This document shows positions 17,005 through 26,582 of a DNA stretch of 64,000 nucleotides, piece by piece. Source of the DNA: Bacteroidetes bacterium GWE2_42_24 (lineage in GTDB: Bacteria > Bacteroidota > Bacteroidia > Bacteroidales > TTA-H9); contig MEOA01000001.1 in NCBI GenBank assembly GCA_001768515.1, positions 186,001 to 250,000 of the forward strand, read 5' to 3'. Made by a program: the position numbers and the translations under genes. The notes beneath the pieces were generated by a model. That model was not told the DNA's origin. It did no database searches and saw nothing but the letters and a program-made list of their open reading frames with translations. The first letter of the stretch is position 1; the number at the start of each line of letters is the position of its first letter.

Positions 17005-17871
17005 TTGGCCGAAATCCTGTCTAATAGAAAAAAAGGGAAACCTAAACCTGAAGCGCAACGTGATATGTCGTTTTGGGATCATCTGAGCGAGTTGCGTTGG
17101 CGCCTCGTCAGATCGGTTATTGTGGTAATAATTATTGCCATCGTCGCAATGATGAACAGAGAATTTGTTTTCGACCAGATCATTCTGGCACCGCTAAGCC
17201 CCGACTTCCTTACCATAAAATGGCTATGTGAATTTGGTCAATGGATACATACACCAGAATTATGCCTCGACAATTCCTCACTTCAGATTATCAACATTAC
17301 CATGTCGGGACAATTCATGACCCACATGTACATCAGCCTGATGGCCGGAGTAATTGCAGGCTTCCCATACATTATCTGGGAACTCTGGAGATTCGTGAAA
17401 CCAGCCCTGCATGAACGCGAACGGCGCTATTCTTCTGGTGCGGTACTGATCATTTCAGCACTGTTCCTGCTGGGTGCTGCCTTCAGCTACTACCTTTTGG
17501 TTCCCCTTACCGTAAACTTCCTGGGAACCTATCAGGTTTCAGGAGCTGTTCAGAATCAGGTTGCTCTCTCGTCATACATTTCTACCCTCACCTCGCTAAC
17601 TTTTTCCGTAGGCCTTGTTTTCGAACTACCGGTTTTAGTATTCGTTCTGGCGAAAATAGGAATCATCTCAGCTCAACTCATGCGAAAATTCCGCAAGGTC
17701 ATGGCCATTATTATTCTGATCCTCGCCGGAATCATTACCCCGCCCGATATCTTTAGCCAGATTATGGTGACAATTCCATTAATGGCGCTGTATGAGCTTA
17801 GCATAATCATTGCCGCCAAAGTCGGACGGAAGGCAGAAGAGACATCACAATCAGAATCTTCTGATAATTAA
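17005..17871 (+). CDS. tatC: Sec-independent translocase TatC
   Basis: A 288-residue inner-membrane protein with six predicted helices, the receptor for twin-arginine signal peptides. The conserved cytosolic N-terminus SFWDHLSELRWRL lies at about residues 22-34. The first periplasmic loop carries a typical insert, and the FVKPALHERER cytosolic segment is present. An in-frame stop at 16999-17001 leaves TTG 17005 or ATG 17065 as start; the -7 box at 16975 allows either. TatA/TatB are not adjacent. The partial gene at the left edge encodes a likely substrate. Confidence 0.94.
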   Translation: MAEILSNRKKGKPKPEAQRDMSFWDHLSELRWRLVRSVIVVIIIAIVAMMNREFVFDQIILAPLSPDFLTIKWLCEFGQWIHTPELCLDNSSLQIINITMSGQFMTHMYISLMAGVIAGFPYIIWELWRFVKPALHERERRYSSGAVLIISALFLLGAAFSYYLLVPLTVNFLGTYQVSGAVQNQVALSSYISTLTSLTFSVGLVFELPVLVFVLAKIGIISAQLMRKFRKVMAIIILILAGIITPPDIFSQIMVTIPLMALYELSIIIAAKVGRKAEETSQSESSDN

Positions 17872-17939
17872 ATAACAAATCATCCTTATCAGCGTTGATA
17901 ACTATGTAACCTATTGTCAACTTTTAAGGTAAAAAAGGC

Positions 17940-18749
17940 ATGGACTTTATTAAACGAGTAGCAAATGCTTTGTCACCAATCATGACATTGTTACTGATAT
18001 CTGCATTTCTTCTCCCCGGAAATACAACACTTGCACAAACCAGAAATCTGGGTTCAAGAGATAACCTTAGAAACAAACTTATGAGGTTAGTTACCGAAAA
18101 CTGGTCGGTTCAGGTTGATATTGGTCCTGGATTGTATTACGGAGATCTTAGCATCGAGAAGAAAGATGCATTTAGTAAAATTTTCAATGATAGCAAGCTT
18201 TCAGGCCAACTGGTGATTGCCAACAAGGTTAACCCCTGGCTCGCGCTTCAGGGGAGGGTCATCTATGGGGGGTTTTCATCAGAAAACACTCAGGTGAACC
18301 GGCAGGTGGATGGCTCAAGCATAATGATCGGCGGAAATATCATGGTAGATTTCATCAACCTCTTCAGCGTGCCCAACGAAGTCTTCCCCGACATATACCT
18401 TTACGGGCTTGTGGGGGGAGGACTTGTGAACATCAGAACAAAACTTAAAAATCTGGAAACTGGCGAAGAAATTCTTACAAATCCATGGAACAGAGCACCC
18501 GTGAACGAATCAACCTTGTATGCCGGTGTTGGAATTAACAAATATCTGGCACCAAACTGGGATCTGGTCTTCGAGGTAACCTTTTACCACATCAAAAGTG
18601 ATCGCTTCGACGGGCTTCAGGTTGGGGTGTACGATGACTACTTCGTTTTACCGGCATTTGGCCTCAAATACAACCTTAGCCGTGGCCTTTTGATGTCGAA
18701 GAAAAATTCTTCATACCTCAGAGGCAGACGCAGACCTCTCCGTCGCTGA
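17940..18749 (+). CDS. Outer-membrane beta-barrel protein
   Basis: A 269-residue exported protein: a hydrophobic signal at about residues 10-32 ending in LAQ, then alternating strands typical of small barrels (VQVDIGPGLYYGDL, LALQGRVIYGGF, TLYAGVGINKYLAP, WDLVFEVTFYHI, VLPAFGLKYNL). The C-terminus ends in a basic tail (RGRRRPLRR) rather than a terminal aromatic residue, which is unusual for an integral barrel and may be periplasmic. No specific family recognised beyond porin/OmpA-like barrels. It follows tatC by 68 bases on the same strand. Confidence 0.6.
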   Translation: MDFIKRVANALSPIMTLLLISAFLLPGNTTLAQTRNLGSRDNLRNKLMRLVTENWSVQVDIGPGLYYGDLSIEKKDAFSKIFNDSKLSGQLVIANKVNPWLALQGRVIYGGFSSENTQVNRQVDGSSIMIGGNIMVDFINLFSVPNEVFPDIYLYGLVGGGLVNIRTKLKNLETGEEILTNPWNRAPVNESTLYAGVGINKYLAPNWDLVFEVTFYHIKSDRFDGLQVGVYDDYFVLPAFGLKYNLSRGLLMSKKNSSYLRGRRRPLRR

Positions 18750-18811
18750 CAATTTGTGCCATCCCCCTCGTCTGGGGAGTTCTTCGGATCAGGCCATTAT
18801 TTGAGGACTGG

Positions 18812-19585
18812 TCAGGACGTTAAAAAATCGCAGACATTTTGAGTAAAGATTTCCGTGGCATCAGCATGTATCCAGTGGCCTGCGTTTTCAATGGTCACTA
18901 TACTTGCCGAGGGGAACTGTTTATATATCAGATCACATTGTTCATCGGATATGTAATCAGACATGGAACCTTTCAAAAACAATGTCTTACCTGTAAATAC
19001 GCCATCAGGATTGATACCCTCCAACACTTTATTGCCCTGCGATAACAACACAGGCAGATTTGCTCTCCATGAGAGCAAATTCTGTTCATTGCGGCCCAGG
19101 TTCTTCAGCAGGAACATCCGGATACGCTGATCAGGTATCTTCAGCATAAGCAACTTATCGATCTCTGTACGTGTAGAGAAATTTCCGGGGTTAATGCCCA
19201 TCATCACCTGTAGTAAGCCTGTGTGGTAATTTGAATCAGTATATGCTCCGGGACCAATATCGGCGACCACGAGTCTGCCTACGAGCGAAGGCTCATTGCA
19301 TGCGATTGTCATAGCTACTTTCCCCCCCATTGAATGACCAAGCAAATGAATCTTTTCAATTCCTCTGGCTGAGCACAGGCTCAAAATATCCTCAGCCATC
19401 AATTCATAGGAATGTTCAGAAGTGTGCGGCGACCGACCATGGTTTCTCATATCAGGGACAATCACTCTGAACCGGTGGGAGAGCTTTTTGGCAATCATTG
19501 CCCAATTATCGCTCATTCCCAGCAAACCATGAAGAATGATCAATGGAAAACCTTCGCCCGATTCTGAAGTAAATAGATTAATCAT
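18812..19585 (-). CDS. Alpha/beta hydrolase (YbfF-like esterase)
   Basis: A 257-residue cytosolic hydrolase. It has the oxyanion strand LIILHGLLGMSDNW, the GRSPHT segment, the nucleophile elbow GHSMGGK (Ser near 91 from this start), a later acidic residue region FLKGSMSDYI, and the catalytic His in ENAGHWIHAD. This is the pattern of acyl-CoA esterase YbfF and related carboxylesterases; the substrate is unknown. The ATG at 19585 is chosen over an upstream ATG because the -7 box at 19602-19609 lies between them. Confidence 0.85.
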   Translation of the reverse strand: MINLFTSESGEGFPLIILHGLLGMSDNWAMIAKKLSHRFRVIVPDMRNHGRSPHTSEHSYELMAEDILSLCSARGIEKIHLLGHSMGGKVAMTIACNEPSLVGRLVVADIGPGAYTDSNYHTGLLQVMMGINPGNFSTRTEIDKLLMLKIPDQRIRMFLLKNLGRNEQNLLSWRANLPVLLSQGNKVLEGINPDGVFTGKTLFLKGSMSDYISDEQCDLIYKQFPSASIVTIENAGHWIHADATEIFTQNVCDFLTS

Positions 19586-19601
19586 GTTTCTGTTTGTCGC
19601 G

Positions 19602-19609
19602 CAAAGGTA
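19602..19609 (-). promoter_or_regulatory. -7 box (TACCTTTG) of the hydrolase
   Basis: Exact TAnnTTTG match on the minus strand, 16 bases before the ATG at 19585. It lies downstream of an in-frame ATG at 19630 and so excludes that start. Confidence 0.5.
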
Positions 19610-19658
19610 ATAAAACCAACGGCTAACCATAAGTGCATCACCTGAGCCCTATTTTATG

Positions 19659-19666
19659 TACTTTTG
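19659..19666 (+). promoter_or_regulatory. -7 box (TACTTTTG) of the DUF4340 gene
   Basis: Exact TAnnTTTG match 42 bases before the ATG at 19709, divergent to the hydrolase promoter. No -33 TTG at normal distance. Confidence 0.45.
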
Positions 19667-19708
19667 CACATCATCGTGGTATAAAATCAATCGTTTCACT
19701 CAATTTCT

Positions 19709-20764
19709 ATGAAAAAGAACTTCCGCTTACTGCTCATCTCACTTGTTCTCATTGTATTGGCAATGTGGGTGTATTTTGGCCGCAATTCTTCGGCATTCAA
19801 CAAATCTGAAAGCCAGTTTGCCATCGACGATACCACAACTGTTACCCGTTTCTTCATGGCCGACAAACGGGGTCAAAGTGTCCTGATCAGCCGTGATAGT
19901 ATCAATGGCGGTTGGCTCGTCAACCGTACCAACAAAGGGCACAAGATGATTATCGAATCCTTTCTTGGCGTGGCATCACAATTAGCCGTTGAATGTCCTG
20001 TAGCAGAAAAAGCGGCAGCCAATACGTTGAAGAACATGGCCGCCAACGCAATAAAAGTGGAAATATACCAGATGAAACCATTAATTGACTGGTTTGGGCT
20101 TAACCTATTCCTGAAGGAAAGGCTAACCAAGACCTACTATGTAGGTGATGTCACCAGTGATAATATTGGCACCTACATGCTGATGGAAGGCTCCTCGATG
20201 CCATTTGTTGTTTATCTACCCGGTTTTCGCGGCTTCGTTCAGGCCCGGTATTATACCAATCCCATCGATTGGCGTGATCATACTATCTTTGCTCTTCAAT
20301 TGGATCAACTGAAATCGGTAAAGATGATTTATCATGGAACGCCTGAACAGTCATTTTCTATTGTCAACAATGGCAATCGTACTCTCTCCCTGTCAGGTGG
20401 TCCCAACTTTACACCCGTAGCATCATTTGATACACTGAAAGCATTAGCTTACCTGACCGCTTTTAACAGTGTGAATTTTGAGGCATTTCTTAACGATATC
20501 GATCAACATAAACGCGATTCAATTGTCGGCAGCCAACCTTTCTTTACACTAAGTGTTATTGACAATAATGGAAATGAAAGCACCATGAAAGCATGGCACA
20601 TGGAGGTTGGTGAAGCAAACACAGAGCTATATGGAAATCAGTTCAACATGGACAGGATGTATGCCATAGTTGGAAAAGAGAACAATTTCGTCATGATCCA
20701 GTATTTTGTTTTTGATAAGCATCTAAAAGGATTAGGCGATTTTGCCCCTGCTACTTCCCATTAA
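19709..20764 (+). CDS. DUF4340 domain protein, membrane anchored
   Basis: A 351-residue protein with an N-terminal membrane helix (about residues 7-25) and a large soluble part outside the membrane. The sequence alternates short strands in the manner of DUF4340 proteins, with GGWLVNRTNKGH, a TYYVGDVTSDNIGTYMLMEG segment and repeated beta-hairpin units. DUF4340 proteins are often found beside GldF/GldG-like ABC transporter genes; none is present here. Function unknown. Followed by a gap of about 160 bases before the polysaccharide cluster; a hairpin without a T-run sits at about 20778. Confidence 0.65.
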   Translation: MKKNFRLLLISLVLIVLAMWVYFGRNSSAFNKSESQFAIDDTTTVTRFFMADKRGQSVLISRDSINGGWLVNRTNKGHKMIIESFLGVASQLAVECPVAEKAAANTLKNMAANAIKVEIYQMKPLIDWFGLNLFLKERLTKTYYVGDVTSDNIGTYMLMEGSSMPFVVYLPGFRGFVQARYYTNPIDWRDHTIFALQLDQLKSVKMIYHGTPEQSFSIVNNGNRTLSLSGGPNFTPVASFDTLKALAYLTAFNSVNFEAFLNDIDQHKRDSIVGSQPFFTLSVIDNNGNESTMKAWHMEVGEANTELYGNQFNMDRMYAIVGKENNFVMIQYFVFDKHLKGLGDFAPATSH

Positions 20765-20922
20765 GCAAACTGACTGGCATCTTGTAAAAGATGCTAAAAG
20801 AAATCTGTGCATTGAGTTTTATGTTAAAGAACAATTACCCAGACTTTTCTGAAAACGATATTCTGAATTAGAAGATATATTCAACAAATGGCCTCAAAAA
20901 AAACCTGACCAGAAGATTGCTG

Positions 20923-22200
20923 ATGGTGAATTTTCGTTTTATAAACAACGAAACAGCCAGGAATTTCCTGACGCTGTTTACAGGTAGTGCATTGGCACAA
21001 TTGATTCCATTTGCTTTTGAACCCATCCTTACCAGATTATTTACGCCGTCCCAATTTGCTGTATTGGCACTTTACATCAGTGTAGCTAACCTGTTCGTTA
21101 TCGTGGCCACAGGCCGCTATGAGTTGGCTATTATGTTGCCCAAGACCAACAGACAATCTATAAACATAGTAGCCCTTTCATTTATAATTTGTTGCGGAGT
21201 CACGCTAATCTCACTTTTACTGATTTCGATATTTAATTCCGATATCTGCGTATTACTCAATAATCAGGCGGTCGGACCATTCTTGTTTCTGGTTCCCCTG
21301 AGCGTTCTCCTGACGGGAAGCTACCAGATTGTGAATTACTGGATGACACGACAAAAACAGTTTACCGGGGTTTCGGCAGGAAGAGTAGCCCAAACCACGA
21401 CTAATGCATTATTAAATCTTGGGACCGGGCTTCTCAAGACAGGACATGCCGGGCTTGTTTGGTCCTATCTGGGCGGTCTTTCGATCTCGTTTGCTACAAT
21501 AATTGGTTTCGTAAAAAAGGCCGATTTCAGGCAATTGAGACTAATCAACAGAAAAGAGATTAAAAAACTGGCAAAACACTACAGCGATTTTCCAAAAATT
21601 AACAGCCTGCATGCCTTCACGGATATTTTACAGCAGAGTCTGCTAATTTTTTTGTTGTCCTACTTCTTTTCTGATACAATCGTAGGATCCTATTCCCGTA
21701 CCTTCCGTTTGCTGGCAGCGCCTTCATCACTCATTGGGACAGCCATTGGGCAAGTATTTTTCCAGCAGGCCTCCAGTCGTATTGCAAGGGGAGAAAGCAT
21801 TCGTACACTCACGCTAAACTTAATGAGGGGCCTTGCATTCATTGCAATTCCGGGATTTGGTATTGTGGTCTTCTTTGGTGGTCCGCTCTTTTCTTTCCTT
21901 CTGGGTGAGGCATGGTATACAGCAGGTTTGTATGCCGGTGCAATTGCCCCATGGTTATGTGTTAATTTCATTACAAGTCCGGTATCTACCCTCCCGCTTA
22001 TCATCGGCCGACAGAAGACCGCCTTTCTTATAAGCCTTATCGGAAATTCATTGATTCTGATATCAGTATTTTATGGGGGCTATATTGCACACGATGTTGT
22101 GACAGGGTTTTATATACTCAGTGGAGCAATGCTGGTGTACTATGCTTTTTTAATCAGATGGTTCGTGAAGCTGGCTTCATCATCATCCCAACAACGATAA
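20923..22200 (+). CDS. Wzx-type polysaccharide flippase
   Basis: A 425-residue multi-helix membrane protein of the MATE/oligosaccharide-flippase superfamily, with about 12 hydrophobic helices. The opening FLTLFTGSALAQLIPFAFEPILTRLFTP is typical of RfbX/Wzx proteins. It should flip undecaprenyl-linked repeat units across the inner membrane. It heads a run of six same-strand genes ending in a polymerase/ligase. ATG 20923 was chosen over a TTG at 20917. Confidence 0.86.
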   Translation: MVNFRFINNETARNFLTLFTGSALAQLIPFAFEPILTRLFTPSQFAVLALYISVANLFVIVATGRYELAIMLPKTNRQSINIVALSFIICCGVTLISLLLISIFNSDICVLLNNQAVGPFLFLVPLSVLLTGSYQIVNYWMTRQKQFTGVSAGRVAQTTTNALLNLGTGLLKTGHAGLVWSYLGGLSISFATIIGFVKKADFRQLRLINRKEIKKLAKHYSDFPKINSLHAFTDILQQSLLIFLLSYFFSDTIVGSYSRTFRLLAAPSSLIGTAIGQVFFQQASSRIARGESIRTLTLNLMRGLAFIAIPGFGIVVFFGGPLFSFLLGEAWYTAGLYAGAIAPWLCVNFITSPVSTLPLIIGRQKTAFLISLIGNSLILISVFYGGYIAHDVVTGFYILSGAMLVYYAFLIRWFVKLASSSSQQR

Positions 22201-22203
22201 CCC

Positions 22204-23106
22204 ATGCGAAGACTAATCCTGATCACCGGCCTTCCATTCTTCGGCAGTAAAATTGCAAAACAGTTGCAGGAGATCGACCCGACATCCAAATACATTTACC
22301 TCAACACCTATTACTCCGTAAAAGACCGGCTGCGTTATCTTCTGCTGGTATGGTTTTGCGATTGTCTGTATTCAATCAACGGCACACTTTCAGGTAGCAA
22401 AGTCATCAGTTTGGCGCTGTTGCTCCAAAAGAGGGTAATTTTTCACTGGGCAGGAAGTGATGTAACCCAAGCTGTTGAGGATACAGGCAATAACAGAGTA
22501 AACAGAAAGTTTATTGAAAAACCTGTACACCTGGCTGTTGCCCCATGGTTCATAGAAGAACTGGCTGCAATAGATATTAAGGCTACCTTTCACCCTTTGA
22601 TGAATGTAGGGCAAAACATACCTTTAATTCCATTTCCTGATAAATTTGGCGTACTGATATATATCCCCGGTTCAAATCCAGAGTATTATGGATTCTCCCG
22701 TTTGATAGCCATTGCCCGACAATTACCTGAATGCCTTTTTTATGTTGCCGGAATGGATGGCAACGGAAAGGAAGCCCCATCCAATATAGTTTTCCTGGGT
22801 TGGGTACAGGATATGACAACCGCTTTTGCTAAAGCAAGCATTACAATCAGAATTCCCTGGCATGATGGACTCGCTTTTTTTGTGCTTGAGTCATTGCTTT
22901 ACGGTCGTTATGTATTGTACTCTCAACCGTTTCACCTGACCAGGCTGGTGAAAGACAACAACGATATCATCAAGGGAATCAGGCAATACATGGATCTATA
23001 CCAAAAAGGTGAACTTCAAAGAAACTTTGAGGGAATGGAGTATGTAAAGAATCATTTTTCGCGCGAAAAGGTACTGAAGCCACTTGTTGATCTATTGAAA
23101 GGATGA
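22204..23106 (+). CDS. Glycosyltransferase-like protein (GT-B fold)
   Basis: A 300-residue protein starting 3 bases after the flippase. The second half resembles the donor-binding half of GT-B enzymes: PGSNPEYYGFSRLIAIA, CLFYVAGMDGNG, IVFLGWVQDM and the ESLLYGRYVL stretch that includes a family-like Glu. The N-terminal half is short and lacks a clear GPGG loop. It may be a divergent GT4-type sugar transferase. Its place between flippase and glycosyltransferases supports a role in the same polysaccharide. Confidence 0.62.
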   Translation: MRRLILITGLPFFGSKIAKQLQEIDPTSKYIYLNTYYSVKDRLRYLLLVWFCDCLYSINGTLSGSKVISLALLLQKRVIFHWAGSDVTQAVEDTGNNRVNRKFIEKPVHLAVAPWFIEELAAIDIKATFHPLMNVGQNIPLIPFPDKFGVLIYIPGSNPEYYGFSRLIAIARQLPECLFYVAGMDGNGKEAPSNIVFLGWVQDMTTAFAKASITIRIPWHDGLAFFVLESLLYGRYVLYSQPFHLTRLVKDNNDIIKGIRQYMDLYQKGELQRNFEGMEYVKNHFSREKVLKPLVDLLKG

Positions 23107-23112
23107 GAAAAC

Positions 23113-24336
23113 ATGCAAAAGTCTGAGAAAAAACATATCATTATTCTCTCAACCTACTTTCCTCCGATTGTTTCGGTAGCCAGTAACCGGATATTTGCAT
23201 TCGCGGAATATTTAAACAAAGACCGCTTTTCTGTAGATGTGGTAACTCTGATGGAGCATCACAAAACAGCTAAATTCGAAAACTTCAATGTTACATATCT
23301 TCCAAACCGTCAAATCATTAAACGGGCAGGATTCTACAGAAATTACCCATACCTTGTCCATAAATCAAGGGCGTTATGGAATGTCCTGATTTCAATATTA
23401 GGTATCCGGGAATATCGTGGGTGGGGCGAGGCAGCGATTCGGGCAGCCGGGAAATTAATTAAAAACCCTTCAGAGACGGTATTGATTACAAGTTTTCCGG
23501 TCGACGAAGTGCTTCATGTTGCCATCGCACTGAAGCAGAAATATCCTTTAATGACATGGATTTCTGACCTTAGGGACGGTCTATCGACAAATCCTTATCA
23601 TTCAGAAAAGGTAGCCCAAAAGTACCTCCAATTGGAGAAAAAAATGATGCAGATGGCTAATGGCATTACCTCTGTTTCAGACCCGCTAATCAATTATTTC
23701 CACCACCATCCATCAGAATTATCGGTACCTATTGTAGAGATCCGAAACGGATACAACTTCGATGCAGGGAGTCCTGCACAATTTAATGATCATTTTACCA
23801 TTTCCCATGTTGGAACTTTTTATGGTGATCGTAATCCCGGTTTCTTCTTCAGAGCCATCCACGAATTACAGGAAGCTGGTCTGGTTCCCGATATCTGCAT
23901 CCAGTTTGTCGGCGTTTCAGGTGGTGTAGTTATTCCTGTAAAATTAAAACCTGTTGTGATAATCCATGAGAAAGTCGGATACGAGAACGCGATTGAAATT
24001 ATGCGTCGGTCCGATGCTTTGTTACTAGTATTACCGGCTGGACGGTTCAAAGGTGTATATTCAGGGAAACTATTTGATTATCTTGGCGTGATGAAACCCA
24101 TTGTAGCCCTCGTTGACAAAGATGATGTTGCAGCAAGCCTGGTCATGGATTGCAAGGCTGGAGCCATAGCAGGATGGAACAGCGTCACCGAAATAAAAAA
24201 AGCAATCCTATGGGCTTATGAGATTTGGAAAGAGAAACGTGTACCCGAATACAACCGGGAACTGATAGAGCAACATCACCGAAAGGTTCAGGTACAAAGT
24301 CTCGAAGTGTTTATTGAATATCTCCTTAAAAAATGA
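23113..24336 (+). CDS. Glycosyltransferase family 4-like
   Basis: A 407-residue GT-B glycosyltransferase. The N-terminus HIIILSTYFPPIVSVASNRIFAFAEYL is the usual acceptor-side opening, followed by WISDLRDGLSTNPY, then the donor half with ISHVGTFYGDRNPGFFFRAI, and a C-terminal YSGKLFDYLGVMKPIVALVD segment where the diphosphonucleotide sugar is held. It overlaps the next gene by 4 bp, implying coupled translation. The sugar specificity cannot be read from sequence. Confidence 0.85.
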   Translation: MQKSEKKHIIILSTYFPPIVSVASNRIFAFAEYLNKDRFSVDVVTLMEHHKTAKFENFNVTYLPNRQIIKRAGFYRNYPYLVHKSRALWNVLISILGIREYRGWGEAAIRAAGKLIKNPSETVLITSFPVDEVLHVAIALKQKYPLMTWISDLRDGLSTNPYHSEKVAQKYLQLEKKMMQMANGITSVSDPLINYFHHHPSELSVPIVEIRNGYNFDAGSPAQFNDHFTISHVGTFYGDRNPGFFFRAIHELQEAGLVPDICIQFVGVSGGVVIPVKLKPVVIIHEKVGYENAIEIMRRSDALLLVLPAGRFKGVYSGKLFDYLGVMKPIVALVDKDDVAASLVMDCKAGAIAGWNSVTEIKKAILWAYEIWKEKRVPEYNRELIEQHHRKVQVQSLEVFIEYLLKK

Positions 24337-25433
24337 GGAAGCTTAAGTATCTTTTTATCGGTGATGCCGAGAGTGTCCACTTGTTAAAGTGGGTCAACGA
24401 AATAATGATATATGCTGAGGTTTATATCATTTCAACCCGCGGACTTCACCCTGACCTAAAAGGTAGTATTTTTGAAAACCACTGTTTTCTGCTTAATCTT
24501 GATATTAAAAGTACGGGAGGCAATTCGAAAATACTGCTTCAGCTTTTGAGAGTGAACCATATCATAGGCCTTATCAAACCCGATATCGTAAATACCCATT
24601 ACGTCACAAGCCACGGCTTGTTAGGCGCACTGATTAAAAAACTCTTTGCAAAAAAATATTTGTTGGTTAGTTCTGCCTGGGGTTCCGATATTATGGTCAC
24701 CCCTCAAAAGAACTTCCTTTACCGACTGCTGACCAAATTTGTACTAAATGCCTCGGATGTGATAACATCAGATGCACGGGTAATGTCGGCTGTAATCCAA
24801 AAACTATCGCCAGTAGAGGTACTTACCTTTTCATTCGGATTACAAGCATTACCCGATTATAGGGCAGAAGAGAAAGAACCTGAACTTTTCTTTTCAAACA
24901 GGACACTCAGCGAAAACTACAATATCGACAAGGTTATACGCCTCTTTCAGAAGCTGACTGCCGAGTATCCCTCCGCCCGACTAATAATTGGAAATTCGGG
25001 TGACAGGGAAGATCAGCTCAGACAACTCGTGGCTAATATGGGGATGGAAAAGAAGATTACTTTCGTCGGTTTTATGACATACCAGGATCAGACACAATAT
25101 TATCGGCGCTCGATGTTCTACTTTACATTACCAACCTCCGACACCACATCCGTTTCGTTACTGGAAGCGATGGCCTGGGGTTGTATTCCTATTGTATCCG
25201 ACATTCCGGCAAACCACGAATGGATTGAAGACGGTGTTAATGGAATAATCGTATCCGACAGTAGTTTCCCGGTTATGGAGGTCGAAAAAAAGCAAAACAG
25301 GATCGCCCTTTACAACCGGAAAATTATTTCCGAACGAGCCATCTTTCCAGTATCAATTAAGAACTACTGGAATGAGCTGTTGAAGCGACTTCAAAAAAAT
25401 CTGACAGCAGCAAACACGCCAACCAACGTGTGA
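24333..25433 (+). CDS. Glycosyltransferase family 4
   Basis: A 366-residue GT-B enzyme. Landmarks are NTHYVTSHGLLGALIKK, the SSAWGSDIMV acceptor loop, SNRTLSENYNIDKVIRLFQKL at the start of the donor domain, and the ESA-like catalytic region SVSLLEAMAWGCIPIVSDI. These fit a retaining family 4 transferase. It starts inside the previous gene (4-bp overlap) and ends 9 bases before the next. Acts on the inner face of the cytoplasmic membrane in this pathway, by inference. Confidence 0.88.
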   Translation: MRKLKYLFIGDAESVHLLKWVNEIMIYAEVYIISTRGLHPDLKGSIFENHCFLLNLDIKSTGGNSKILLQLLRVNHIIGLIKPDIVNTHYVTSHGLLGALIKKLFAKKYLLVSSAWGSDIMVTPQKNFLYRLLTKFVLNASDVITSDARVMSAVIQKLSPVEVLTFSFGLQALPDYRAEEKEPELFFSNRTLSENYNIDKVIRLFQKLTAEYPSARLIIGNSGDREDQLRQLVANMGMEKKITFVGFMTYQDQTQYYRRSMFYFTLPTSDTTSVSLLEAMAWGCIPIVSDIPANHEWIEDGVNGIIVSDSSFPVMEVEKKQNRIALYNRKIISERAIFPVSIKNYWNELLKRLQKNLTAANTPTNV

Positions 25434-25442
25434 AGAAAACCT

Positions 25443-26483
25443 ATGAATTGCATCGAAGAAAATAAAACCATATTCAGTATTTCCGTTGTAATACCCTGCC
25501 GCAACGAGGAAAAGCACATTGCAGCCTGTCTGGATTCGGTATTGGCCTGCCAATCTGAGCAGACCGAACTCACTGTATTCGTCTGCGATGGTTTAAGTAC
25601 CGACTCGACACGCAGTATAATTGAGAATTACTGTGGCCGCTTTCCAAACCTCTCCATGATTGACAACCCGCAGCAAACAACTCCAATGGCACTTAACATC
25701 GGAATCAGTCACTGCCAGACGGAATATATAGCCATTCTTGGAGCTCATGCCACAGTTTCAACAACTTATTTTAATGACGTAGCAATTTCTTTCACAGAGA
25801 ATCCTGAGGCTGATTGTATTGGTGGTTTGATTGAGAATGTTTTCATGGATGAGCGGTCGCGTGCTGTTGGTTTCGCGATGGCATCAACATTTGGTGTAGG
25901 AAATTCTAACTTCAGAACCGGTGTAAAGGGCGGGTATGTAGACACCGTTGCCTTCGGAATATACCGCCGCAGTGTATTCGCCCAGATTGGTCTTTTTGAT
26001 GAAACCCTTGCCAGAAATCAAGACGATGAGTTCAGTTACAGAATGTTGAAGAATGGATTAAAAATATTTCTGGATCTGAAAATCAGGTCATATTATCACG
26101 TACGCTCTACATGGTCACATCTATTCCGGCAATTCTACCAGTACGGTTTCTGGAAAGTTTTTGTAAACAAAAAGCATCAGGCAGTAACCACCATTCGCCA
26201 GCTTGTACCTTTCTTGTTTGTTAGTGCAATTATCATAAACTTAGTTCTGGCTTTTATACATCCCGCGTTTGCAATTCTGCTGGGAAGTCTTCTAACCGTG
26301 TGGCTGGTTACAGCTCTCCTTTTTGCATCTTCCGGTAAACGAAGTATCTCACAAATCCTTCAGACAATTTTCAGCTTTTTGATTCTTCACATAGGATATG
26401 GGTCGGGCTACCTTGTCGGAATCTTTTATTTCATCATTCTTCGACAAAATCCATCGATCAGACATTCAAAACTAACCCGGTGA
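25443..26483 (+). CDS. Glycosyltransferase family 2, membrane anchored
   Basis: A 346-residue GT-A enzyme: ISVVIPCRNEEKHIAACLDSVL opening, nucleotide-sugar site around FVCDGLSTDSTRSII, a DxD-like region in the central domain, and ARNQDDEFSYRMLKNG (the acceptor-side EDxEL-type motif). The last 110 residues contain two or three membrane helices, as in processive or membrane-bound GT2 enzymes such as ExoA-like proteins. Part of the same polysaccharide operon. Confidence 0.87.
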   Translation: MNCIEENKTIFSISVVIPCRNEEKHIAACLDSVLACQSEQTELTVFVCDGLSTDSTRSIIENYCGRFPNLSMIDNPQQTTPMALNIGISHCQTEYIAILGAHATVSTTYFNDVAISFTENPEADCIGGLIENVFMDERSRAVGFAMASTFGVGNSNFRTGVKGGYVDTVAFGIYRRSVFAQIGLFDETLARNQDDEFSYRMLKNGLKIFLDLKIRSYYHVRSTWSHLFRQFYQYGFWKVFVNKKHQAVTTIRQLVPFLFVSAIIINLVLAFIHPAFAILLGSLLTVWLVTALLFASSGKRSISQILQTIFSFLILHIGYGSGYLVGIFYFIILRQNPSIRHSKLTR

Positions 26484-26582
26484 ACAAGAAAATTGCATCT
26501 TTGTGGTTAGGAAGGCACCTCCTCCCCGGGTTCATTCCAGGCATCAGCATAACAAATATGGCTATTATCTCTTAACATAAGT

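Noticed and set aside
18756..18790. Short stem near CCCC/GGGG between the barrel and hydrolase genes as a terminator
   Set aside because: The stem is only four to five pairs and the T-tract is weak.
20778..20796. Hairpin GCATCTT/AAGATGC as a terminator of the DUF4340 gene
   Set aside because: No T-run follows on either strand.
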